Positions 1 to 5,802 of a stretch of 7,066 bases of DNA are shown here, piece after piece. The position numbers and the translations under genes were made by a program. Positions within the stretch are counted from its first letter, which is position 1; every line of letters begins with the position of its first letter. This DNA comes from Eubacteriaceae bacterium (lineage in GTDB: Bacteria > Bacillota > Clostridia > Eubacteriales > Anaerofustaceae): NCBI GenBank assembly GCA_017613995.1, contig JAGACT010000210.1:1-7066 (forward strand), given 5' to 3'. The notes beneath the pieces are model-generated. The model was not told the origin of the DNA, made no database searches, and worked only from the letters and a program-made list of their open reading frames with translations.

Positions 1-14
1 GCTCCGATGAATGA

Positions 15-113
15 TTTCAGGCCTCCGATGCCTCCACCGTTGTGAGCGCCATTAAGGCGTGGGTCATCACCGCCGGGGATATGGAAAAGACAGGCATCTT
101 TGGGGAAATATGA
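15..113 (+). CDS. Possible C-terminal end of an unidentified gene (partial or broken)
   Basis: An open frame of 32 codons ends at the TGA at 111-113 and reads ...SAIKAWVITAGDMEKTGIFGEI. Its codons are rich in C or G at the third position, like the real genes here, which suggests coding. There is no start codon with a ribosome binding site, and an in-frame TGA at 12-14 closes the frame upstream. It is therefore either the tail of a gene whose earlier part lies in another frame (frameshift or sequence error) or chance. I do not recognise the peptide. It faces the zinc-ribbon gene tail to tail across the hairpin at 129-157. Confidence 0.25.
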   Translation, partial: FQASDASTVVSAIKAWVITAGDMEKTGIFGEI

Positions 114-124
114 CCCCTAACCTG

Positions 125-157
125 AAAAACAGGGGGCGGATCGTTTCCGCCCCCTGT
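125..157 (-). terminator. Intrinsic terminator of the zinc-ribbon gene
   Basis: A perfect 11-bp GC-rich stem (129-139 with 147-157) encloses a 7-nt loop. On the minus strand it is followed by a run of five T (129-125), and it begins about 12 bases after the stop codon of the minus-strand gene at 170. On the plus strand no T run follows the stem, so it should act mainly on minus-strand transcripts. Confidence 0.85.
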
Positions 158-169
158 GTATGCTCCTGC

Positions 170-643
170 TCAGAGCTTCTTTCCGCATTTCTTGCAGAAC
201 ACCGAATCGGCATCCACGGCAGTGCCGCAGTATTTGCAGAAGACCGTGCCGGCTGTGCCGTCCTGCAGGGCTGAGGCTGCCTTCGACACCGTCTTTGCCG
301 CGGCGTCCGACACCAGATCCGCCAGTTCTTCCAGCTTCTCCTTGTTTTCCAGGATCGCACCGGTCTGTATCCCGACCGTTTTGGAGGCGATCTCCTGAAG
401 GCGCTCGCCCTTTTCGTCGATGATGTTTCCCAGCGTGTCGACTGCCGCTCCCGCCATGTTTTCTCCAGTCCTGCGAATGTCGTCCGTCGCCAGGTCCGTG
501 GCGTACCTCATGGATCTGAACTGTCTTGCCAGCATCCTCCCTCTGAGGGCGGGGGAGAACATCATGAAGGCCGCGAACACGAAGATGCCTATGCCCGCGA
601 AAGCCATTATACCCGGAACTATACTCATTAATACCTGCTGCAT
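170..643 (-). CDS. Small membrane-anchored zinc-ribbon protein, function unknown
   Basis: Predicted 157-residue protein. Residues about 7-29 form one hydrophobic membrane segment. Residues about 30-125 are polar, probably helical, with many Ala, Glu and Lys. The C-terminus is a zinc ribbon of the double CxxC type (Cys136, Cys139, Cys150, Cys153, in CKYCG and CKKCG). Such C-terminal ribbons are common in small Bacillota membrane proteins of unknown role, and no enzyme motif is visible. The start at 643 is preferred over an in-frame ATG at 733: AGGAGG lies at 651-656, 7 bases upstream, and a good promoter at 666-694 would start transcription downstream of the longer start. The gene is monocistronic, with its own terminator, and is divergent from groES. 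Confidence 0.85.
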   Translation of the reverse strand: MQQVLMSIVPGIMAFAGIGIFVFAAFMMFSPALRGRMLARQFRSMRYATDLATDDIRRTGENMAGAAVDTLGNIIDEKGERLQEIASKTVGIQTGAILENKEKLEELADLVSDAAAKTVSKAASALQDGTAGTVFCKYCGTAVDADSVFCKKCGKKL

Positions 644-665
644 AGTTATTCCTCCTGACATGATG

Positions 666-694
666 ATTATATACTTCCTGGCGGACTGTTGCAA
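666..694 (-). promoter_or_regulatory. Promoter of the zinc-ribbon gene
   Basis: On the minus strand, TTGCAA (694-689) and a perfect TATAAT (671-666) are separated by 17 bases. Transcription would start near 659, giving a leader of about 16 bases that includes the AGGAGG at 651-656. This supports the start codon at 643. Confidence 0.7.
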
Positions 695-826
695 TAATAT
701 CGCTGTCCGTCTGATCAGGAACAGCTCAGGCATTTTGCAAAGAAACCTTCCAATTCCTATTTAACAGGGCTATGTGGTGTTATAATAATTAGGTCAGGAG
801 GAAACGATTAATTTAGCGTTTTCGTA

Positions 827-854
827 TTGACTTTGGCATTCTGTGTGCTAAAAT
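827..854 (+). promoter_or_regulatory. Sigma-A-type promoter of groESL
   Basis: TTGACT (827-832) and TAAAAT (849-854) are separated by 16 bases, each one mismatch from the housekeeping consensus. The expected transcription start falls at or inside the CIRCE element just downstream, the usual arrangement for HrcA repression. Confidence 0.8.
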
Positions 855-858
855 ATAT

Positions 859-885
859 TTAGCACTCAATAAGACAGAGTGCTAA
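859..885 (+). promoter_or_regulatory. CIRCE operator (HrcA binding site)
   Basis: Exact consensus inverted repeat TTAGCACTC-N9-GAGTGCTAA, with arms at 859-867 and 877-885. CIRCE is bound by the repressor HrcA, whose activity depends on GroEL; heat shock draws GroEL away and releases the operon. It lies directly after the -10 box and 44 bases before the groES start. No hrcA gene is in the window. Confidence 0.97.
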
Positions 886-929
886 TAAAAGAAAACTTCA
901 ACTTCATATAATTTTACGGGAGGAAAACA

Positions 930-1214
930 ATGAAATTAAAGCCGTTGGGCGACAAAGTCGTTCTCAAAGTTGTGGAAAGCGAAGAGAAAACGAAGGGCGG
1001 GATCATCCTTACGGACAATTCCAAGGAAAAGCCCCTTCTCGCAACTGTCGTAGCCGTCGGGTCCGGTGAGGTCATCGACGGAAAGAAGATCGATCTGGAC
1101 GTAAAGGAAGGAGATCTGGTCATCTACAACAAGTTCTCCGGAACCGAAGTCCACATTGACGATACGGATTATCTTATCGTAAAACAGAGCGATATACTCG
1201 CTATCTGCGAATAA
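930..1214 (+). CDS. groES: Co-chaperonin GroES (Hsp10)
   Basis: The 94-residue protein is the usual length for GroES. It forms the heptameric lid that caps the GroEL cavity and drives the ATP-linked folding cycle in the cytoplasm. The N-terminal KPLGDKVVLK strand, the mobile loop around residues 17-34 with the GroEL-contacting hydrophobic triplet IIL at 25-27, and the C-terminal KQSDILAI strand are all recognisable. GGGAGG (918-923) sits 6 bases before the ATG. It is the first gene of a two-gene operon with groEL, which starts 18 bases after its stop. Expression should be governed by the upstream promoter and CIRCE, so it is heat-inducible. Nothing unusual is seen. Confidence 0.98.
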   Translation: MKLKPLGDKVVLKVVESEEKTKGGIILTDNSKEKPLLATVVAVGSGEVIDGKKIDLDVKEGDLVIYNKFSGTEVHIDDTDYLIVKQSDILAICE

Positions 1215-1232
1215 TACAGGAGGTATTGAGTT

Positions 1233-2858
1233 ATGGCAAAAGATATCAAATACGGTGCCGACGCCAGAAAAGCCCTGCAGGCAGGTGTTGACAAGCTGGC
1301 GAACGCAGTTAAGGTCACTATAGGCCCCAGGGGACGCAACGTCGTGCTTTCAAAGCAGTTCGGTTCCCCCATCATCACCAATGACGGTGTCACTATCGCC
1401 AAGGAGATCGAGCTCGAGGACATCTTCGAGAACATGGGCGCAGCCCTGGTAAAGGAAGTCGCCATCAAGTCGAACGACATAGCCGGTGACGGAACCACGG
1501 CAGCCACCATCCTGGCCCAGTCCATCATCAGCGAAGGTCTCAAGAACGTTACGGCCGGAGCGAACCCCATCATCATCAAGAAGGGTATCGAGAAGGCCAC
1601 CGACGTGGTAGTTGAAGAGCTCAAGAACGCCAGCAAGGCCGTTGAGGACAAGACTTCCATCGCACAGGTGGCGGCCATTTCCGCCAACGACGCCGCCATC
1701 GGCGAGCTCATCAGCGAAGCCATGGAGAAGGTCGGCAAGGACGGAGTCATCACCATCGAGGAAGGCAAGAGCATGAACGTGGAGCTGGACTTCACAAAGG
1801 GCATGCAGTTCGACAGAGGTTATCTGTCCGCCTACTTCGTGACCGATACCGAAAAGATGACCGTCAACTATGAGAACGTGTACATCCTCATCACCGACAA
1901 GAAGATCTCCAACATCCAGGATATCATTCCTCTTCTCGAGCAGCTCAGCCAGAGCGGCGGCAAGCTCCTCATCATCGCCGAGGACGTGGACGGAGAAGCC
2001 CTCTCCACCCTGGTCATCAACAAGCTCAGGGGAGTGCTGCAGTGCGTAGCCGTCAAGGCCCCCGGATTCGGTGACAGAAGAAGAGCCATCCTCGAGGATA
2101 TCGCCCTTCTCACCGGCGGAACCGTCATCTCCGATCAGCTGGGTATGGACCTCAAGAGCGCCACGCTGGATACCTGCGGAAGAGCCACTTCCATCAAGGT
2201 CGACAAGGACAACACCGTCATCGTTGAAGGCGCCGGAGATCCCACCGCAGTGGATCACAGACGTACACAGATCAAGAACGAGATCGAGATCACCACTTCC
2301 AACTACGACAGAGAGAAGCTGCAGGAGCGTCTTGCGAAGCTCTCCGGAGGAGTAGCGGTCATCAAGGTCGGCGCAGCCACCGAGACCGAGATGAAGGAAA
2401 GAAAGTACCGTATAGAGGACGCTCTCAACGCCACCAGAGCCGCTGTTGAGGAAGGCGTCGTGGCAGGCGGCGGAAGCGCACTGCTTTCATCCGCAAAGGC
2501 TGTCGACAAGCTCATCGAGACCCTGGACGGGGATGAGAAGGTCGGTGCCCAGATCATCAGAAAGGCCATCGAGGCTCCCATCAGACAGATCGCTTACAAT
2601 GCCGGTATCGACGGCAGCATCGTCGTTGACAAGATCCTCAACGCCGATGACAGGACCTATGGATTCGACGCTCTGAAGTTCGAGTATGTCAACATGTTCG
2701 ACGCAGGCATCACAGATCCTACGAAGGTCATAAGAACGTCACTGCAGAACGCAGCCTCCATCGCTGCCCTGTTCCTTACAACGGAAGCCAGCGTTGCCGA
2801 ACTGCCCAAGCAGGAAGCCCCCATGGCCGCCCAGGGCGGCGGAATGCCCATGATGTAA
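1233..2858 (+). CDS. groEL: Chaperonin GroEL (Hsp60)
   Basis: The 541-residue protein is full length for the family. It forms the double-ring ATP-dependent folding chamber that works with GroES. Visible landmarks are the equatorial ATP site (VTIGPRGRN near 28-36, DGVT with Asp51, GDGTT at 85-89 with Asp86), the apical substrate-binding domain (about 190-370, with GFGDRR near 278-283), the catalytic Asp396 in EDALNAT, and the GGG motif at 412-414. The C-terminal tail ends GGGMPMM, a short version of the usual Gly-Met repeat. AGGAGGT at 1218-1224 lies 8 bases before the ATG. It is cotranscribed with groES and followed by a strong terminator. Codons are strongly biased to C and G endings, as expected for a highly expressed gene. 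As the partner of HrcA it also feeds back on its own repression. Confidence 0.99.
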   Translation: MAKDIKYGADARKALQAGVDKLANAVKVTIGPRGRNVVLSKQFGSPIITNDGVTIAKEIELEDIFENMGAALVKEVAIKSNDIAGDGTTAATILAQSIISEGLKNVTAGANPIIIKKGIEKATDVVVEELKNASKAVEDKTSIAQVAAISANDAAIGELISEAMEKVGKDGVITIEEGKSMNVELDFTKGMQFDRGYLSAYFVTDTEKMTVNYENVYILITDKKISNIQDIIPLLEQLSQSGGKLLIIAEDVDGEALSTLVINKLRGVLQCVAVKAPGFGDRRRAILEDIALLTGGTVISDQLGMDLKSATLDTCGRATSIKVDKDNTVIVEGAGDPTAVDHRRTQIKNEIEITTSNYDREKLQERLAKLSGGVAVIKVGAATETEMKERKYRIEDALNATRAAVEEGVVAGGGSALLSSAKAVDKLIETLDGDEKVGAQIIRKAIEAPIRQIAYNAGIDGSIVVDKILNADDRTYGFDALKFEYVNMFDAGITDPTKVIRTSLQNAASIAALFLTTEASVAELPKQEAPMAAQGGGMPMM

Positions 2859-2875
2859 ACCGCGTCACAGCGGCG

Positions 2876-2905
2876 GGGACCCGGAAGATCCGGGTCCCTT
2901 TTTTT
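2876..2905 (+). terminator. Intrinsic terminator of groESL
   Basis: A 10-bp stem (2876-2885 with 2889-2898) is followed at once by seven T (2899-2905), starting 18 bases after the groEL stop codon. Confidence 0.92.
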
Positions 2906-2920
2906 AAGTTTCCCGGCAAT

Positions 2921-2945
2921 AAAAAAACCGGAGCACTGCTCCGGT
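2921..2945 (-). terminator. Intrinsic terminator of tRNA-Arg
   Basis: An inverted repeat with 9-base arms (2927-2935 and 2937-2945) is followed on the minus strand by seven T (2927-2921). It lies 13 bases beyond the tRNA 3' end and 15 bases from the groESL terminator, so the two convergent units are separated back to back. Confidence 0.85.
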
Positions 2946-2958
2946 GATTTTCATAAGA

Positions 2959-3034
2959 TGGCACGCCATACTGGATTCGAACCAGTGACCTTTCGGTTCG
3001 TAGCCGAACACTCTATCCGCTGAGCTAATGGCGC
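2959..3034 (-). tRNA. tRNA-Arg, anticodon ACG
   Basis: The 76-base minus-strand sequence folds as a complete cloverleaf. It has a 7-bp acceptor stem (GCGCCAT with ATGGCGT, one G-T pair), D arm GCTC/GAGT, anticodon stem TTCGG/CCGAA with loop CTACGAA, variable loop AGGTC, and T arm ACTGG-TTCGAAT-CCAGT. Discriminator G73 and an encoded CCA follow. The loop gives anticodon ACG, which reads arginine CGN codons; in bacteria A34 is normally converted to inosine by TadA. It has its own promoter and terminator but lies only 78 bases downstream of the ABC transporter stop on the same strand. Confidence 0.97.
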
Positions 3035-3052
3035 ACTTCAAAAGACCAGTTC

Positions 3053-3081
3053 ATTATAACCAAACGAGGCGTTCAATTCAA
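3053..3081 (-). promoter_or_regulatory. Promoter of tRNA-Arg
   Basis: On the minus strand, TTGAAT (3081-3076) and a perfect TATAAT (3058-3053) are separated by 17 bases. The predicted start is about 12 bases upstream of the mature tRNA 5' end. Confidence 0.7.
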
Positions 3082-3112
3082 TAGAAGCGCACTAATTCTT
3101 TTTATTTTTGTT

Positions 3113-4969
3113 TCACTCGGCGCTCTTCTGATCCTGATCCTCCAGGACCTTCTTGAACTGGGTCTCGTACAGTTCCCTGTAAAGGCCGCCTTCCTGCATC
3201 AGTTCCTCATGGCTGCCGGTCTGCACGATCCGTCCGTCGTCGATCACGATGATGCTGTCCGCTTCAAGGATGGTGGACAGCCTGTGGGCTATGACTATGC
3301 TGGTACGGCCCTTGAGGACCTTTTCCACCGCATCCTGTATGGCGTTCTCGCTGATGGAGTCCAGGGCGCTGGTGGCCTCGTCCAGTATGAGTATGTCGGG
3401 ATCCTTCAGGATCGTACGGGCCAGGGATATGCGCTGCTTTTCTCCTCCGGAGAGCTTGAGCCCCCGGTTGCCCACTTCGGAATCGTATCCGCTGGGCTGG
3501 GAGACGATGAAGTCATGGATGTTGGCGATCCTGCAGGCTTCCTCCAGCTCCTCCTGCTTCGCGTTGGGCTTGGCATACAATAGATTTTCCCGTATGGTGC
3601 CGTTGGACAGATAGGCTTCCTGGGTCACGACCCCGATCTTTTCCCTTAAATATTTCAGCTCGATCTGCTTGACGTTGATGTGGTCGATGGTGACTTCGCC
3701 GCTGTCCACGTCGTAGAGCCTCGGGATCAGGTTCACCAGGGTGGACTTCCCGGACCCGGAGGGTCCCACCACGGCATACATCTTTCCGCCAGGGATGGTC
3801 ACATTGATGTCCTTGAGCACAGGGTTTACCCCGTCATAGGAGAACCAGACGTCCCTGAAAGTGATGTCCCGGTCCTTCAGGATGGGCCTGAGGGGGACTT
3901 TCGCGTCGGTTATGGGGTTGGTGCGGTCGAGATAATCGAAGATCCTGTTGAACAGCGCCATGCTCCTGGTGAAGCTGATGCCCAGATCCAGCAGGGATCT
4001 GACGGGATTGTAAAGCCTGTTTATGAGGGCGATGGTGGCGGTGATGGTTCCCACCGTCAGGCCGCTGTCGGGCACCTTCATGAGGATGTAGCCGCCCGCC
4101 AGGTAGATGAACATGGGCCCCAGCTGGGTGAGTATCCCCATGAGGGCTCTGAAGCCCTGGCCGCTGCGCTGCTCCTTCAGGGTGATCTGGGTGACCTCGT
4201 CGTTGAGCTTCTGGAACTTCCTGTATTCCGTCTCCTCCCTGGAGAAAAGCTTCACCAGAAGGGATCCGGAAACGCTGAGAGTCTCGTTTATGTGCTGGTT
4301 GAGCTCGTCCTTCTTCTCCTGGTTCGCCAGCAGCAGCTTGAAACGGGTCATGCCCACGTTCCTCGAGGGAATCACCAGCATGGGCAGCACCACTATGCCC
4401 ACCAGGGCCAGCTGCCAGTTGAGCGTGAAGAGCGCCACCACTGTGGTGACGATGGTGGCGATGTTGCTGGCCACCGAGGTCAGGGTTCCGGAGATGACTC
4501 CGCTGACTCCGTTCACGTCGCTCTCCATCCTGGTTATGATGTCTCCCTGCTTCTCCGTGGTGAAGAACGAATGGGGCATGTACTGGAGATGGCGGTACAT
4601 CTCGTTTTTCATGTCGTAGATGATCTTTTGGGAGATGTATGCGTTGATGTAAGTCTCAAGAATGCCGATGAAGTTTGAGATGCACATGGTGGCGAAGGCC
4701 ATCATGACCAGCTTCAGCAGCAGTTCGAAGTCCTTTTTGATAAGGGCTTCGTCCACGATCTTTCCTGTTATCACGGAAGGCAGAAGCCCGAATACGGCCG
4801 CGGCGATTATCGCCGCGAACACCATGATGAACTGCAGGGTATAAGGCTTGAGGTATGAAAGGATTCGCTTGATAAGGGGCCAGCTGACTTTTGGCTTTTC
4901 ATTGTTGGTCATTTCCTCGAGAAAATCCCTCATGCCCCTGCCGCCGCCGCCTCTTCCGGGCCCGCTCAT
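3113..4969 (-). CDS. ABC half-transporter: fused permease and ATPase (MsbA/LmrA/BmrA-like)
   Basis: The 618-residue protein is a typical ABC-type exporter half-molecule, expected to work as a homo- or heterodimer in the cytoplasmic membrane. Residues 1-30 form a Gly- and Arg-rich cytoplasmic lead. Residues about 40-345 are the six-helix permease domain, with clear hydrophobic segments near 45-65, 87-107, 165-203 and 275-297. The nucleotide-binding domain (about 365-605) has Walker A GPSGSGKST (402-410), Q-loop Gln450, signature LSGGE (506-510), Walker B ILILD (526-530) with catalytic Glu531, and H-loop His562. All catalytic residues are present, so it should be active. The substrate cannot be told; lipids, peptides or drugs are all possible. 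The start is supported by AGGAG about 5 bases upstream. It is the second gene of an operon behind the 83-residue FakA-like gene, only 6 bases away. No terminator is visible after its stop, so transcripts may run on into tRNA-Arg. Confidence 0.93.
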   Translation of the reverse strand: MSGPGRGGGGRGMRDFLEEMTNNEKPKVSWPLIKRILSYLKPYTLQFIMVFAAIIAAAVFGLLPSVITGKIVDEALIKKDFELLLKLVMMAFATMCISNFIGILETYINAYISQKIIYDMKNEMYRHLQYMPHSFFTTEKQGDIITRMESDVNGVSGVISGTLTSVASNIATIVTTVVALFTLNWQLALVGIVVLPMLVIPSRNVGMTRFKLLLANQEKKDELNQHINETLSVSGSLLVKLFSREETEYRKFQKLNDEVTQITLKEQRSGQGFRALMGILTQLGPMFIYLAGGYILMKVPDSGLTVGTITATIALINRLYNPVRSLLDLGISFTRSMALFNRIFDYLDRTNPITDAKVPLRPILKDRDITFRDVWFSYDGVNPVLKDINVTIPGGKMYAVVGPSGSGKSTLVNLIPRLYDVDSGEVTIDHINVKQIELKYLREKIGVVTQEAYLSNGTIRENLLYAKPNAKQEELEEACRIANIHDFIVSQPSGYDSEVGNRGLKLSGGEKQRISLARTILKDPDILILDEATSALDSISENAIQDAVEKVLKGRTSIVIAHRLSTILEADSIIVIDDGRIVQTGSHEELMQEGGLYRELYETQFKKVLEDQDQKSAE

Positions 4970-4975
4970 AGGCTC

Positions 4976-5227
4976 CTATCCCTGCAGCCCGTCGGATTGG
5001 CGCTGCATGTTCTCCACGACGATGTCGTAGATGTCTCCCTTGGACGCGCAGTACTCCAGTACCTTCCACGGGGTATTGGTATGATAATGGATCTTGATGA
5101 GAGTGTCCCCTCCCACCGCCAGAAGGCTGTCTCCTTCGATGTTGTCGCGGATGTAGTCGTTGATCTCGTCCTCGTCGAGACCTTCGCCCGCGATAAGAAG
5201 CTGTGTGTCGAATTTGAATTCCAGCAT
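4976..5227 (-). CDS. Stand-alone FakA/DAK-like small protein (83 residues)
   Basis: The protein reads like a fragment of the C-terminal part of fatty-acid kinase FakA (YloV), the domain that begins with a GYCTEF-type motif and continues GDSLVVVGDDDLVKVHVHTN. Here the matching stretch is GDSLLAVGGDTLIKIHYHTN (32-51), followed by a KVLEY helix and a final IVVENM strand (69-74). The N-terminal DAK2-type kinase domain that binds ATP is absent, so this is not a kinase by itself. Short proteins of this kind are, from memory, often annotated in Clostridia as 'kinase to dihydroxyacetone kinase'. It may bind a partner or a ligand; its role is unknown. CCTCCTT on the plus strand (5236-5242) gives a strong AAGGAGG 8 bases before the ATG. 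It precedes the ABC transporter by 6 bases, so the two are surely cotranscribed. Confidence 0.75.
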   Translation of the reverse strand: MLEFKFDTQLLIAGEGLDEDEINDYIRDNIEGDSLLAVGGDTLIKIHYHTNTPWKVLEYCASKGDIYDIVVENMQRQSDGLQG

Positions 5228-5251
5228 TGGCTTTTCCTCCTTAATATACAG

Positions 5252-5260
5252 ATTCTAACA
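5252..5260 (-). promoter_or_regulatory. Extended -10 promoter for the FakA-like/ABC operon
   Basis: On the minus strand TGTTAGAAT gives a TGN-extended -10 (TAGAAT, 5257-5252), 24 bases upstream of the start codon. No good -35 box lies at the right distance, so this is a moderate call. Confidence 0.5.
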
Positions 5261-5281
5261 CAAACATATACCGTGACGCTA

Positions 5282-5290
5282 TGTTATACT
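5282..5290 (+). promoter_or_regulatory. Extended -10 promoter for the ybaK-like/hydrolase operon
   Basis: TGTTATACT provides a TGN-extended -10 (TATACT, 5285-5290), with an overlapping TATAAT at 5290-5295. Transcription would start near 5296, ahead of AGGAGG at 5317-5322. The -35 region is poor. It is divergent from the minus-strand promoter 22 bases away. Confidence 0.5.
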
Positions 5291-5328
5291 ATAATTATTA
5301 TCGTTATCATTGCAGCAGGAGGCTCGTA

Positions 5329-5802
5329 ATGTCCATAGAAAAAGTCAGGGAATACCTCAAAGCGTTCTCGAAGGATACCGATATCCTTCAGTTCGATTCC
5401 TCTTCCGCCACGGTGGCGCTGGCCGCCGCGGTACTGGGGGTGGAGGAGGGCAACATCGCCAAGTCACTGTCCTTCGACCTGAAGGGGGATACGATAGTGG
5501 TGGTATGCGCCGGGGACAGGAAGGTCGACAATCATAAGTTCAGGGACTGCTTCGGCTCAAAGCCGAAGATGCTGCCCTTCGAACAGACCCTGGAGCGTAC
5601 GGGCCACATGGCCGGGGGAGTGTGCCCCTTTGCCCTGAAGGAGGGCGTAAGGGCGTACCTCGACGTGAGCCTTCGTGATTTCGAACACATCTATCCCGCC
5701 TGCGGCAGCGCCAGCAGCGCCATAAAGCTTACCTGCGACGAGCTGGAGGTTCTCTGCGACGGCTTTGCCGGCTGGGTCGACGTGACGGTGAAGCGGATAT
5801 GA
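5329..5802 (+). CDS. YbaK/EbsC-family aminoacyl-tRNA deacylase-like protein
   Basis: Predicted 157-residue single-domain protein of the YbaK/ProX family, which hydrolyses mischarged tRNA (for example Cys-tRNA-Pro or Ala-tRNA-Pro) in the cytoplasm. The family signature is visible: conserved Lys45 in IAKSLSF, the AGDRKVDNHK segment (61-70), the GHMAGGVCPF glycine-rich loop (92-101), and the YPACGS strand-loop (122-127) that shapes the substrate pocket. Length is normal for a free-standing member. The start at 5329 is chosen over an in-frame ATG at 5281 because AGGAGG (5317-5322) lies 6 bases before it and the upstream codons overlap the promoter. Which tRNA it edits cannot be told from sequence. 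It is the first gene of an operon; its TGA overlaps the next gene's ATG. Confidence 0.9.
   Translation: MSIEKVREYLKAFSKDTDILQFDSSSATVALAAAVLGVEEGNIAKSLSFDLKGDTIVVVCAGDRKVDNHKFRDCFGSKPKMLPFEQTLERTGHMAGGVCPFALKEGVRAYLDVSLRDFEHIYPACGSASSAIKLTCDELEVLCDGFAGWVDVTVKRI

Noticed and set aside
644..733. Longer start for the zinc-ribbon gene (187 residues)
   Set aside because: The extra 30 codons span the promoter at 666-694, and the strong ribosome binding site serves the ATG at 643.
807..830. ATT-initiated 7-codon leader peptide before groESL
   Set aside because: ATT starts are very rare and the frame overlaps the groESL -35 box; no attenuator structure is seen.
1350..2258. 302-residue open frame antisense to groEL
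   Set aside because: It lies wholly inside the certain groEL gene, and its composition (runs of Asp, Gly, Leu, Val) is what the opposite strand of GC-ending codons gives. It has no ribosome binding site.
3680..4678. 332-residue plus-strand open frame antisense to the ABC transporter
   Set aside because: Rich in His, Gly, Asp and Val with no recognisable domain; a shadow of the real minus-strand gene.
5281..5328. Longer start for the YbaK-like gene
   Set aside because: The extra 16 codons cover the -10 region and the AGGAGG itself and do not resemble the family N-terminus.
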